From Cornus controversa (Eukaryota > Streptophyta > Magnoliopsida > Cornales > Cornaceae), in the NCBI GenBank assembly GCA_026545225.1, contig CM048849.1:42618336-42682335 (forward strand): a DNA stretch of 64,000 nucleotides, written 5' to 3'. A program made the translations under genes and the position numbers. Below the pieces are notes generated by a model. It did not search any database. It saw only the letters and a program-made list of their open reading frames with translations, and had not been told where the DNA came from. Below, in pieces: positions 23,101 to 30,597 of the stretch. How positions within the stretch are numbered: the stretch's first letter is position 1; each line of letters starts with the position of its first letter.

Positions 23101-23546
23101 AACCATACCCACAAGTCACTAAAACCTCCTAACTTAGCTTCTCACTAAATATCAAAGTCTAACCAATTAAAGCTAATTCATACTCCAGGCCTTTATGCTA
23201 AAACGTATTCTCTCGGTTTTTTAGCTAACAAAACAAAGGGGAAGAGCACGGATCATATAGAGAACTAGTCTGAGCATTAAAACCAGACATTTCAATCAAA
23301 AATCAAGAAAGAGCAAGAAATATATAAACCGCCAAAAAAATATATATCACAAAATCGTAATTACGTCAGCGAAGATACAAATCATATACGGATACACGTA
23401 TACAAACAACAAATATGGATAGACACAAACACATATACCATACATATACATAAAAATGTGTATTTATTGGTCAGAACATTACCGATAATCATTCCCACAG
23501 TGACAAATGTTAGCAATCCGAACACTATTTTCATTGGGGACGCCAT
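5027..23546 (-). CDS. P4H1: Prolyl 4-hydroxylase 1-like, 5' part (six exons)
   Basis: Prolyl 4-hydroxylases use Fe(II), 2-oxoglutarate, O2 and ascorbate to hydroxylate peptidyl proline in the ER/Golgi, for example in cell-wall extensins and arabinogalactan proteins. Six minus-strand exons join as 23546-23483, 19231-19184, 12798-12730, 12516-12464, 7663-7598 and 5101-5027. All internal junctions are GT..AG and the frame stays open for 375 nt (125 residues). The protein starts MASPMKIVFGLLTFVTVGMI, a type II signal anchor. It continues with LAFIRRLEDSYG, a stem region, HWANDKEA, VKPEIISW and LQISTVVDTKTGK, the conserved start of the catalytic domain. These match the plant AT-P4H-1 family in order and spacing. 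The iron- and 2-oxoglutarate-binding His/Asp/His/Lys residues are in later exons left of the window. Local oddities are WLPR for the usual WSPR and LFHNF for VLHNF. I cannot tell from this window whether the full gene is intact. Confidence 0.93.
5500..6560 (+). mobile_element. LTR remnant in P4H1 intron 5
   Basis: A polypurine-like AAGATGGAGAT (5501-5511) precedes TGTTG at 5513, the normal junction into a 3' LTR. A TATA box (CTATAAAAGG) lies at 6097-6106, a pyrimidine-rich leader at 6160-6260, and a primer-site-like TATCAGAGC at 6515-6523. Together these suggest about 1 kb of LTR from a copia-type element. The facts that a polypurine tract precedes it and a primer-site-like sequence follows it do not fit one simple element, so this is probably a rearranged or nested remnant. 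I recognised no coding part. Confidence 0.5.
7598..7663 (-). CDS. P4H1: P4H1 exon 5
   Basis: 66 nt, exactly 22 codons, acceptor GATGTAG|GTCAAA and donor ATGGAG|GTAGGTG. The reading VKPEIISWLPRIILFHNFLS corresponds to VKPE.ISWSPRI.VLHNFLS of the family. The Ser-to-Leu change in WSP and the Phe before His are unusual but conservative in position. Confidence 0.93.
7912..8747 (-). mobile_element. TRIM retroelement with 5-bp target duplication
   Basis: Two near-identical terminal repeats, 7912-8173 (262 bp) and 8485-8747 (263 bp), start TGTTAATAAAAT and end CTAACA/CCAACA. They are flanked by GGGCT at 7907-7911 and 8748-8752. On the minus strand a primer-binding site (TGGTATCAAAGC) adjoins the right repeat at 8473-8484 and a polypurine tract (TTGAGAGGGGG) adjoins the left one. 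The 311-bp interior has no gene, only tandem GATCCGAGACGAGTTGATC-like units (about 8240-8450). A TATA-like CTATTTATAGG lies in each repeat. It is a non-autonomous LTR element inside P4H1 intron 4. Confidence 0.93.
8240..8450. repeat. Tandem GATCCGAGACGAGTT units inside the TRIM
   Basis: About nine imperfect units of roughly 20-24 bp built on GATCCRAGAYGAGTTGATC. They make an apparently long minus ORF (8254-8559) rich in a repeated SSDQLVL-like peptide, which is a by-product of the repeat and not a gene. Confidence 0.8.
9815..10318 (-). mobile_element. 5'-truncated L1 LINE with 14-bp target duplication
   Basis: The minus strand encodes the last part of L1 ORF2, the zinc-binding region after reverse transcriptase (zf-RVT): GRILTGDNLRRRGLTLVNQC, then YMCKSDEDSVDLLLLHCPMA and CWDMILGIF. 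The poly(A) tail appears as a T-run at 9813-9824. The direct repeat GGTGAGTGTTGGTT at 9801-9814 and 10319-10332 is an exact target-site duplication. A 3' end close in sequence (GGGAAGCGCGCCCAAGAACAA) recurs in the LINE at 35390. It lies in P4H1 intron 4. Confidence 0.93.
11846..12352. mobile_element. TIR element with C18 and G22 runs
   Basis: A non-coding element whose ends are inverted (GGGTAAATTGCATAAAACCC at the left, GCAATTTGCCC at the right). Right after the left TIR is a C18 run (11921-11938), and near the right TIR a G22 run (12304-12325), so the element folds back through them. A related copy without long homopolymers is at 26769-27397. Flanking TAT (11843-11845, 12353-12355) may be a 3-bp target duplication. 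The superfamily is unsure. It lies in P4H1 intron 4, 111 bp from exon 4. Confidence 0.7.
12464..12516 (-). CDS. P4H1: P4H1 exon 4
   Basis: 53 nt, acceptor ATCTTAG|GTATTT and donor GGATAT|GTATGT. It reads ISHWANDKEAVILRIGY, matching the family segment SRWANDKEAELLRLGY. Intron 3 before it is only 213 bp, while intron 4 after it is 4.8 kb. A 22-nt homopolymer lies about 138 nt past its donor in the transcript. Confidence 0.93.
12730..12798 (-). CDS. P4H1: P4H1 exon 3 (variable stem)
   Basis: 69 nt, acceptor CTTTTTAG|GCACTG and donor GGAG|GTTGGTATG. The reading GTEFPSHRRMHESRNVGNLH corresponds to the poorly conserved linker between anchor and catalytic domain in plant P4H-1 proteins (GTGFPSLRG-like start). 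Support comes from the phase match on both sides and the FPS motif. Confidence 0.85.
13587..13806. mobile_element. Stowaway MITE
   Basis: 220 bp with inverted ends CTCCCTTCGGCCAATAGTAA and its counterpart ACTTATTTTGGGACGAAGGGAG, flanked by TA at 13585-13586 and 13807-13808. The CTCCCTCCG end and TA duplication are diagnostic of Stowaway, the Tc1/mariner MITE family. It is non-coding and sits in P4H1 intron 2. Confidence 0.93.
14014..14347 (+). mobile_element. Very small TRIM with 5-bp target duplication
   Basis: Terminal repeats 14014-14128 (115 bp) and 14232-14347 (116 bp) begin TGTTAG and end TTTATCA. They are flanked by GGCAT at 14009-14013 and 14348-14352. The primer-binding site TGGTATCAGAGC is exact at 14129-14140, directly after the left repeat, and a polypurine tract (CTGAGGGGGA) ends at 14230. 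The interior is only 103 bp. It lies in P4H1 intron 2. Confidence 0.95.
14960..16200. other. Intronic sequence without recognised gene
   Basis: Part of P4H1 intron 2. A GC-rich island with alternating CGCGCG (15053-15070) stands out from the AT-rich surroundings. GGAGGGGAGGA before TGATATG at about 14975 looks like a polypurine tract and LTR start, but no matching second LTR was found. The open frames here have no recognisable motifs. Confidence 0.4.
16205..16555 (+). pseudogene. RTE-type LINE 3' tail, degenerate
   Basis: Translated across frames this reads like the C-terminus of plant RTE reverse transcriptase: LRFMCGKTIKDKIRKE, then GDKMRK, a GHVQRR-like segment (changed), EGNSGKSRRRRPK-like, and AEWRNKIHVANPK before NSSE. 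In-frame stops (for example after GDKMRK) and frameshifts make it a dead fragment. The family call rests on the order of these motifs. It abuts the left edge of the 1213-bp tandem duplication. Confidence 0.75.
16866..17209 (+). mobile_element. TRIM inside tandem copy A
   Basis: Two diverged repeats, about 16866-17007 and 17068-17207, start TGTTGTTGGATACCACTC and end GATCCGACA. The primer-binding site TGGTATCAGAAC lies at 17010-17021 and a polypurine tract (GTGTGAGGGAG) at 17057-17067. AGGTTG at 16860-16865 and 17210-17215 may be the target duplication, shifted two bases from the CA end. No coding capacity. Confidence 0.8.
18079..18422 (+). mobile_element. TRIM inside tandem copy B
   Basis: The same TRIM as at 16866-17209, carried along by the 1213-bp duplication and not a second insertion. 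The repeats, primer site and flanks are identical except for one base in the left terminal repeat. Confidence 0.8.
19184..19231 (-). CDS. P4H1: P4H1 exon 2
   Basis: 48 nt with acceptor TTTGCAG|GAGC (AG at 19233-19232) and donor TATG|GTAGTT. With the carried base it reads GALFQLAFIRRLEDSYG, completing the anchor and starting the lumenal stem. The motif RRLEDSYG is nearly invariant in this family. It starts 178 bp upstream (forward coordinates) of the end of a recent 1.2-kb duplication but is not itself duplicated. Confidence 0.93.
20640..20990 (-). pseudogene. L1 LINE ORF2 C-terminal fragment
   Basis: The minus strand reads CCMFKEAMESVHDLLEYPPV, then ESVWDELSVPSRWLLFALAQ and WRGRNRILF. This is the CX2C..H zinc-binding tail of plant L1 ORF2 (normally CYLCKRNEESVDHLLLHC) and its WRERNRR-like end. 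Frameshifts separate the pieces. It lies in P4H1 intron 1. Confidence 0.7.
21633..22568. mobile_element. Non-autonomous hAT element, 8-bp target duplication
   Basis: Begins CAGGGGCGGCTCAAG and ends CAGCTGGCCTG, imperfect inverted repeats, with inner inverted GAGGCCTTAGGCA / TTGGGGCCTTAGGTGACCGCC. It is flanked by CGAGACAA (21625-21632) and CGAGACGA (22569-22576), an 8-bp duplication with one change. AT-rich, no transposase. A related full copy is at 40424-41247 and an inverted partial copy at 41740-42016. It lies in P4H1 intron 1. Confidence 0.88.
22684..22960 (+). mobile_element. LTR-like fragment with GGGCGAYTGGTCGCCC repeats and TATA box
   Basis: Three 17-bp palindrome-like units (22684-22700, 22734-22750, 22755-22771) of the form GGGYGAYTRGYYGCYCC are followed by a TATA box (CTATAAATAG, 22923-22932) and a CA-rich leader. 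The arrangement resembles the LTR at 2936-3430, where another palindromic motif is repeated. No second LTR or coding part was found, so this is a fragment or solo LTR. Confidence 0.5.
23483..23546 (-). CDS. P4H1: P4H1 exon 1 (start codon, membrane anchor)
   Basis: 64 nt encoding 21 codons plus one base. ATG is at 23546-23544 in context GACCATGGCGTC. The donor is ATCG|GTAATG at 23482. Residues 5-22 (MKIVFGLLTFVTVGMIIG) form a hydrophobic anchor with Lys6 before it. Only three in-frame codons later the family-typical second Met (MKIV) appears, but the upstream ATG matches the MA.(P)MKIVFGLL start of homologues and is preferred. Confidence 0.92.
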
Positions 23547-23760
23547 GGTCAAAGAAAGAGCGAGAGTCTATAGAGAGAGAGAAATTCCTGCCAAAGAAAG
23601 CTCTGGAGAAACGGATCTAAAGGGAATTGAGAATTTGAAACCAGTTTTCTAACTGTTACAACAACAAACCCACTGCCACGCCCATTGATTTTGCATTGCC
23701 TAATTTTCATACGAAGTTCTAACGACCAATAAGATCGAATGGGTGGGACTTTGACTCGGG
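23547..23760 (-). promoter_or_regulatory. P4H1: P4H1 5' leader and proximal promoter
   Basis: Directly before the ATG the minus strand is rich in CT repeats (TTTCTCTCTCTCTATAGACT, 23566-23585), a pyrimidine patch common at plant core promoters and leaders. An ATTGG (inverted CCAAT) lies near 23728 on the minus strand. No clear TATA box was found. A hAT-like element ends 330 bp upstream of the ATG, which limits the space for the promoter. Confidence 0.45.
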
Positions 23761-23875
23761 TCGGGTGTAGACTTGTTGACTCCAGTTTTTATTAGGTATG
23801 TTTGAGAAGTCAATGCATTCCGTTGTATTCGAGCACTCCGGCTCCTCTCACGTGCCTCACAATGTATTATCCAAT

Positions 23876-24647
23876 TAGGGCTGGCATTTGTGTTCTCCTG
23901 TATGGTGTCGTGATCGTTGATTTATAAGTATTTTGTTAAGTATTTTAATTCTAACATGATATATTTAATAATTATATCAGATATTTTAACACTAATTTAA
24001 TTCATTTATTAAACGTGTTATATGCATCGATTTGTGTAACTGGTTTAATAAATATTTTTTATAACGACACGAAATTCTAACACTAACACAACTTGTTTAT
24101 TAAACGTGTTACGTGTCGACTTGTATAACTCATTTAATAAATATTTCATATAATGACATGACTCGTATAATAATATTTTTAACTCATTTAACTTTTATGG
24201 TACGAGTTTATCATCTCCTAAAAATTTATTTGTTAATCATATAAAAAATAAAGTATATATTTATACATAAACCCTAAAATCAAACTATATTATAAATTTT
24301 GTATCTATATATAAACCTTAAAAACATACTAATGTGATTTGGAAACACAACATAGCAATCTCATTTTTAAATTTTTTGCCTACAACAATTCTGTAAACAA
24401 ACAATTAGATTACAAACAATTACAATATATATATATATGTATATATAAGTTTGAATAAAACAAGAATATATGAATAACTCATATTATAATCTTGTTGTAA
24501 TCATTTCACGGGTTAGACAACTTAGATCCAAATCTAATATAATTTTTGCTTGTCGTGTTCTTATCAACCTGTTTATTCGTGTCGATTTATCTCAAATCCA
24601 AACTCTCTTAACTCGTGTTGTGTTCGTGTCCAATTTTGTCACTCCTA
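23876..24647. mobile_element. hAT-like element upstream of P4H1
   Basis: Inverted ends TAGGGCTGGCATTTGTGTTC and the counterpart ending TTTTGTCACTCCTA. GTGTTCGTGTC-type subterminal motifs lie inside the right end, and ACGTGTCGACTTG-type motifs are scattered within. Flanks TATCCAAT and ATGCCAAT share their last five bases, a decayed 8-bp duplication at best. Non-coding. Confidence 0.6.
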
Positions 24648-26768
24648 ATGCCAATACAACAATAATTTTACATTGCTTACATAACAATTTTATTTAGTTT
24701 GTACAATAATTTTACATCACTTATGAAACAATTGTCTTAGATTGCTTACACAATAGATACCTTAGATCTCTTAGGACATCCGTTTTAGGGCTCTCTACAA
24801 TGAATGTAAATATTATTTTGAGATGGTATGGAGCTCTCTTAAATACGGGCTCAAGTGTTTTTTGTTTGCAAGCTCTCTACATATAGGACTCATCTAAAGA
24901 GGAGATGCGGGCTGTTTTTTTTTTCTTTTTTAATTTCTCTTCTCTCTCTATCTTTCTCTATTCAAATTATATTTTAATTAGAATTGTATTGAAATCAATT
25001 ATTTTAAATATAAAAAATTGTTTCAAATATTATTATATATATCAAATTATAAATTAGTTAATAATGTAACATGTAATTATTTTGTGAGAAGAAAATATTT
25101 AAAATAATAGAATTAGATCAAGATGATGGTGACGTGTAATGTTTCTTTATTTTATTTATTTATTTGTGAGAAGATATGTAATGTATTTTTATTTTATTTC
25201 TTTATTTGTGCGAAAAAATATGTAACGTCTTTTTATTTATCAATAAATATATTAGAAGCAAAAATAATTAAAAAATAATATTTTATTCATCACAAACAAT
25301 TGAAATAATTAAGTTTTAAATTTTTGTATAAAATTATTTTTATAAAAAAATTATTAAAATAATAATATAGAGATGTACTATACTAGAAAATTAGAATCTC
25401 TACAATTAGAGAAACTCGCATTAGCTCAAAACACTGATGTGGCTCTCAAAGACTGAATTGTAAAGAGCTCATGTATACATGATGCAAATACAAGATTACA
25501 ACACATAAGATATCCTAATTTTTTGGTGTTCCAACGTGTTTACCCACGCAACACTAGCATCAACATATTATTTCAAAACTTTTAATGTGTTGGACCTCCA
25601 TTTGTTGGCGTTGACCAACAATATTATTACGAGAATTCTGGATTTGTATTAAATTGAGAGTCAATACATTAAATCAAGTCTTAAAATAAATTGTGGAACA
25701 CATTAATGTAAAGCACCATACAATGACATCCACTTCTCTCCGATGAGACTTAGTCCGATTTTTTTTTTATGTGAGTGGAGTAGTGAGCCTCACACATGAC
25801 ATCCACTCCACTCACATAAAAACAATCGGACTAAGTCCGATAGGCCTGTATATCATTACTTAAAAGTTAATAATAACACTTTTTAAAGATTCTATTTGGA
25901 TAATTGATTTGGTAGACCATTTATAAGAAAATTGTAAGAAAAATGATAATTGTTACCACTAAGTAGTTTTATGCTTCGTTTGGCTAGAAGGAAGGAGAAA
26001 AGGTGAAAGAAATGAGTAAATTTTTTTCGTTTGACAGAGATGAAGTAAAAAGAGAAGAGAAAATAGGGTGGATACCCCCTCTTTCATACATTTTTATTTC
26101 TCCAAATTTGAATAGAAGGAAGAAAGAAATGCAATGTTATTAAAAATAATTTAAAACTCTTTCTCCCCTTTCTCTCCTATCAAAGAAATTTTTTTTAGTG
26201 ATGTCTCATTCATTCCCTTTTCTTTTCTATCCAATCAATCGAAGATATCTTATCCATCTCTTCTTCTCTTCCTTCCATCCAATTTTTTCCTTCCTGCCAA
26301 GTGAATTAAGAACCAAACAACTTAAGTGGCAATGCATTTATAATTTTGATCTTTTTGATACCATTCAAACCGTAAACAATGTTAAACATGTGATGCCCGA
26401 AAGTGGAAAAAATACATGAAATATTAATAACAAAGTTAAAACCAATTAATTTTTTTTCTTGAATCGTCAATAATTCATTTTTTTTTTCTCTTTGTAGATA
26501 AATCACATGCACACACCTATTATTGTATTATATATTATAAGTAACTTTTTTGTTTTCTGTGGTCGAGAGAAGAATACTTCAAAGGCAATTTTCAAAAATT
26601 GATGTATCTATAAATGTTCTTCTGTTTTCATTACAAACATTTTTATACTCTCCACATGGTTTGAGTCATTCCTCAAATCTTACACTATGTGAAAGTTTTG
26701 TGCTCGGAAATTCTCCAAAAATTATTGAAGGCCAACCAGGAAAATTAGAGCTAAGAATGGAAAAAGTT
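24648..26768. other. AT-rich intergenic region
   Basis: Between P4H1 and the ankyrin gene. About 24788-25470 may be another decayed TIR element (GGGCTCTCTACAATGAAT against ATTGTAAAGAGCTC at the other end), but no clean target duplication was found. The rest is low-complexity A/T sequence, with one strong hairpin listed separately. No gene is supported. Confidence 0.5.
25748..25836. repeat. Inverted repeat, about 32-34 bp arms
   Basis: ACTTAGTCCGAT, T-run, ATGTGAGTGGAGT (25748-25781) pairs with ACTCCACTCACAT, A-run, ATCGGACTAAGT (25805-25836) across a 23-nt loop. Apart from slippage in the T/A run the arms are perfect. It could be the core of a small MITE or a transcribed hairpin. Confidence 0.85.
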
Positions 26769-27397
26769 GGGCAAATTGCATAACCCCCCTCCTCTAATAC
26801 TTTCAATTTTTGGTAGAAAAACCCTTTACAAAATTTTTTTTGACATAAACCCCCTAACTATTCAATTTGTTGCAAAGTGATGTTATAATGATGAAATTGC
26901 CCCTTAATATAAATTTTAAAAAATTTAGGTTTTCTCATTTTAGGCTTTTTTTCCTTTTTAAATTTTAAAAAATAGAACTTTAGAAAAAAAAGTAATGTTA
27001 TAATAACGAAAATGCCCCTTAATATAGTTTTTTTTAAAAAAACATTTTCTTTAAAATGATTTTCATTTGAGGTTTTCTTTTCCTTTTCAATTTTTAAAAA
27101 ATAAAATTTTAAGAAAATTTTGAAAATTGTTCCAAGATATGTTCATTTTCTTATAGACACACCATTAATTTTTTTTTTTTCAGAAATAATTTCTAAAAAC
27201 ATTACGTCGAATGAGTTATTTGTATTAATTTTAATTTTATATCCAAGGGTACCATTTTCTTAAATTTATATCCATTTTCGTCATTATAACATCTCTTTCC
27301 AACAAATTGAATAGTTAGAGGGTTTTATATAAAAAAATTTTTGCAGGAGTTTCATGCCAAAATTTTAAAGTAGAGAGGGATTTTATGCAATTTGTCC
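26769..27397. mobile_element. TIR element related to 11846-12352
   Basis: Ends GGGCAAATTGCATAACCCCC and TTTTATGCAATTTGTCC are inverted. The interior (TGAAAATTGTTCCAAGATAT, CGAATGAGTTATTTGTATTA) is clearly the same sequence as in the intron 4 element. Here a segment around AATGCCCCTTAATATA is duplicated in tandem (about 26885-27030). Non-coding. Superfamily not determined. Confidence 0.75.
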
Positions 27398-28496
27398 AAA
27401 ATAGTTTACGTTGAAGTGAAAGTTAATGCAATTGAATAAGAAACTCATCATCCAGTGCTTGCAACAACATTTCAAGGTTCATCAATTTGTTGATTCATCT
27501 CCACTCTCCAATTTTATATCTAAAACTCACTTGAATATACAAATGGTTTATAGGTGAGGAATTCATTATTTTTTAAGCTGCAACATTTTTCTAAAAAGAA
27601 AAGTCCAAACTAGAAGTTCTAATTTTCCTTGAAGTTGAGAAATTATTTTTATAGTACTAGTGTTGGATAAATCAACAAATTGATGAAGAGACTCTGATAA
27701 CAATGAAGATATTAACGAGAAAAGAGAATTCATATAAGAACAACAAATTAAAAGATTTACAAAGAATAAATTTTTCTGGTATAATTTTGTTTAGCCAAAA
27801 AATGACTTGGCAAAATTCTTTTCCATGAATTGTAACCTGTCTATATTTCTATCTTTAATCTATTCTGAAAGTCCAAAATATTGAGGTGTTGTTGATCTAT
27901 TTTTCTTTCTTTGCATTTTTTATAAAAAAAATATAAATATTTTTCTAAACATATTATTATTATTAATTTTTATTTTATATTATTAAAAAACTAACGCACC
28001 CACTTTATTCTTATAGCGATTTTACCTTCTATTTTCTCATGAGATATTTTCCAAAGTAAAAACTTCTTTCACAGACTTAGCTATTTGGAGACATGTCATT
28101 CAAGAAGTATTGATGGAAGAAGATTCCTTTTAAATATGGTCGTGTGAATATGATAAAATCGTCAATACCAACCACGACGGTCGGCCATATCAAAGACGTT
28201 GCAATTCAAACAAGAGAAAGTACCTTTCTACCCCTGTCATGATGCATGCTTTATTTCTTGGTGAGCTTATACACATCTATTCAACTAATCCATTATGTCA
28301 ACCTGACCAACATTCTTTGTGGACCAGCTTTGAAAACACCGTTCTTTTTTCTTTTCCATAACAAGGTTTCTTTTTTGACATATATACATTCATTTGATAA
28401 CGTAGCCAGAAATATAAGCAGTTGGTTGTTTAAAATACATTTATTAATTCAAGAGGCTAAAGCAAGCCAATTCCAAGCAGAAACCAGTGTCAAACG
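27398..28496. other. Upstream region of the ankyrin/PGG gene
   Basis: AT-rich sequence without recognised genes. A TATA-like CATATATACA at 28378-28387 lies about 110 bp before the start codon and is a candidate core promoter. Nothing else could be assigned. Confidence 0.35.
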
Positions 28497-30597
28497 ATGG
28501 ATCCAATCTTATACAAGTCTGCAGTGGAAGGAGATATTGAGGTTCTCAGGCAAAACGCTGATCAACTTGAAGTCCAAGTGACCCCTAACAACAACAAAGT
28601 CCTCCATGTCGCAGCTCAGTTCGGCCAAACACAGTGTGTGGCAGAGATCTTACAGAAGTGCAGTCGATCGCTGCTTTGTTCTGTGAATATCAAAGGTGAG
28701 ACTTCACTTTACATTTCGGCAAGGGAAGGACACACCGGCATAGTACAAGCACTCATTGAATATGGAAAAACACTGGACAAGGATCTTGAACGCGGCAATG
28801 GAGCTACCATGGAGATGCTGAGGATGAGGAATGTGGAGGGTGACACGGCCTTGTATGAGGCTGTGCGAAATAATCATCTTGATGTGGTTGAGATTTTGAC
28901 GAAAGAAGATCCTGAATTTTTACATTTTTCCAATAATGCCAAGGAGACTCCACTTTACCTGGCTGCCGAGAGACGTTATCCTGCTATTGTGTTCCAAATT
29001 TTGGAAAATTGCATTTCACCAGCCTATATTGGCCCAAATGAAAGAACAGCTTTACACGCAGCAACAATTTCTTATGACAAAGGTAGTTACTAACTAAATC
29101 TTTTGTTCAGCAATTTTTGCTAGCTTCCGGGTGTCAAATTAACACAATTTAATGTTATGCCAGGAATACCTTTTTAATTTGCAGTAAACATTCACATTTT
29201 GTCACGACGATATAAAAAGTTAATAATAATAACAAATCAATAAATAAACATTGATAAGAAATCCGAGTTATCATGTTTTAGTAAGAAACAAGCGGTTCCT
29301 AAAATGTTCTATTCGTATATAATGTTTTGTTTTATTTGCTAGTATGAGTTACTAATATGACATTCTCTTCCAGAATGCATAAGAATTTTATATAGCCGGA
29401 AGCCATCACTGATCAAAGAAGCAGATATGTATGGATGGAGACCACTTCACTATGTTGCATGGCTTGGCCATGTATTGGCGGTTAGACAATTGCTTGATTT
29501 GGATAAATCTGTAGCATACCTTGTCACAAACAACGATGACAATTTGACAGCACTTCATATAGCAGCTTCTCAAGGTCATGTAGATGTCATGGAAGAACTA
29601 ATATCACATTGTCCAGATTGTTGGGAGATGATCAACAGTAGAGGGCAAAATATCCTTCACATTGCAGCGGAGCATGAGCAAAACAAGATGATTGTATTTA
29701 TCTTAGCAAATTCATTCGTCAGCAGCCTTATAAATCAAAAAGACATCAATGGAAACACACCTCATCTGGTTGCTGCTAGTTTCAGTTTCTTTGAGTACAG
29801 TCCCTTATACGACCACCCTAGAGTGGATAGAAGGGCCTGCAACAAGAAAAACTTGACTGCACTAGAAATAAAAAATGAGGACATTCGTCCAAACCTGGTA
29901 AGGATGTTTACCTTGTCTATTATGTGAAATTTTTTCATTACATGAATACATGCCATCTATACAATAGAAAGAAAAAAACCTCTCTAATAGATTATATGTT
30001 ATGAATTACACACTGACAATACACAACTAATAAGGTATGACTCACAATCAAAGTGTTTTGTATTAATTTGTATGATTCAATAATTTTGACTATACATATC
30101 AGGTAGCAAAGGTGGGTTGTCGAAACAAATTCAAGTTAGAGAAAAGAAAGAAAACAGATCTAGACCTAACCAAGCTTGCGGACACCCATTTGATAGTGGC
30201 TACACTTATAGCGACGGTAACCTTTGCAGCTGGTTTCACCATTCCGGGGGGCTATGATGGCAGCCAAGGGCCGAAGCAAGGCATGGCAGTTTTAACGAGA
30301 CAAACAGCTTTCCAAGTATTTGTTTTGACAGATACCATTGCTATGGTCTTCTCTGTTAGTGCTGTAATTCTCCACTTATTTGCATCCTTCTATGACGATT
30401 GGGAAAGGCGTGCTCAACACTATTTCTATGCCTTTCTGCTCATTATAGCTGCTGTGGGAGCAATGGCGGTTGCATTCACAACTGGCTTTTATGCTGTGTT
30501 GGCATATTCAGTGGACGTTGCAACCATTGTATGGGTCGGTTGTTGCTTGTTTCTTCCCACTTTTTGTTATGTACTCAATAAATGCTGCATCCGTTAG
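28497..30597 (+). CDS. Ankyrin-repeat/PGG-domain membrane protein (ACD6-like), copy A
   Basis: Three exons, 28497-29082, 29374-29897 and 30103-30597, join through AAAG|GTAGTT, TCCAG|AATGC, CCTG|GTAAGG and TATCAG|GTAGC into 534 codons plus stop. Residues about 30-360 hold ankyrin repeats: KVLHVAAQFGQTQCVAEIL, GDTALYEAVRNNHLDVVEIL, ERTALHAA, WRPLHYVAWLGHVLAVRQLL, LTALHIAASQGHVDVMEEL, GQNILHIAAEHEQ. Exon 3 is the PGG domain: DTHLIVATLIATVTFAAGF, then TIPGGY (PGG at 418-420), then three further hydrophobic segments. The family includes Arabidopsis ACD6, a plasma-membrane/ER regulator of salicylic-acid-dependent defence and cell death. Whether this copy does the same is inference. The start MDPILYKSAVEGD is typical of the family. 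A dead tandem copy lies downstream. Confidence 0.93.

Noticed and set aside
23458..23652. 64-codon plus ORF
   Set aside because: It is the opposite strand of P4H1 exon 1 and its leader.
30399..30581. 60-codon ORF in another frame of the PGG exon
   Set aside because: A shadow of the ankyrin/PGG exon 3.
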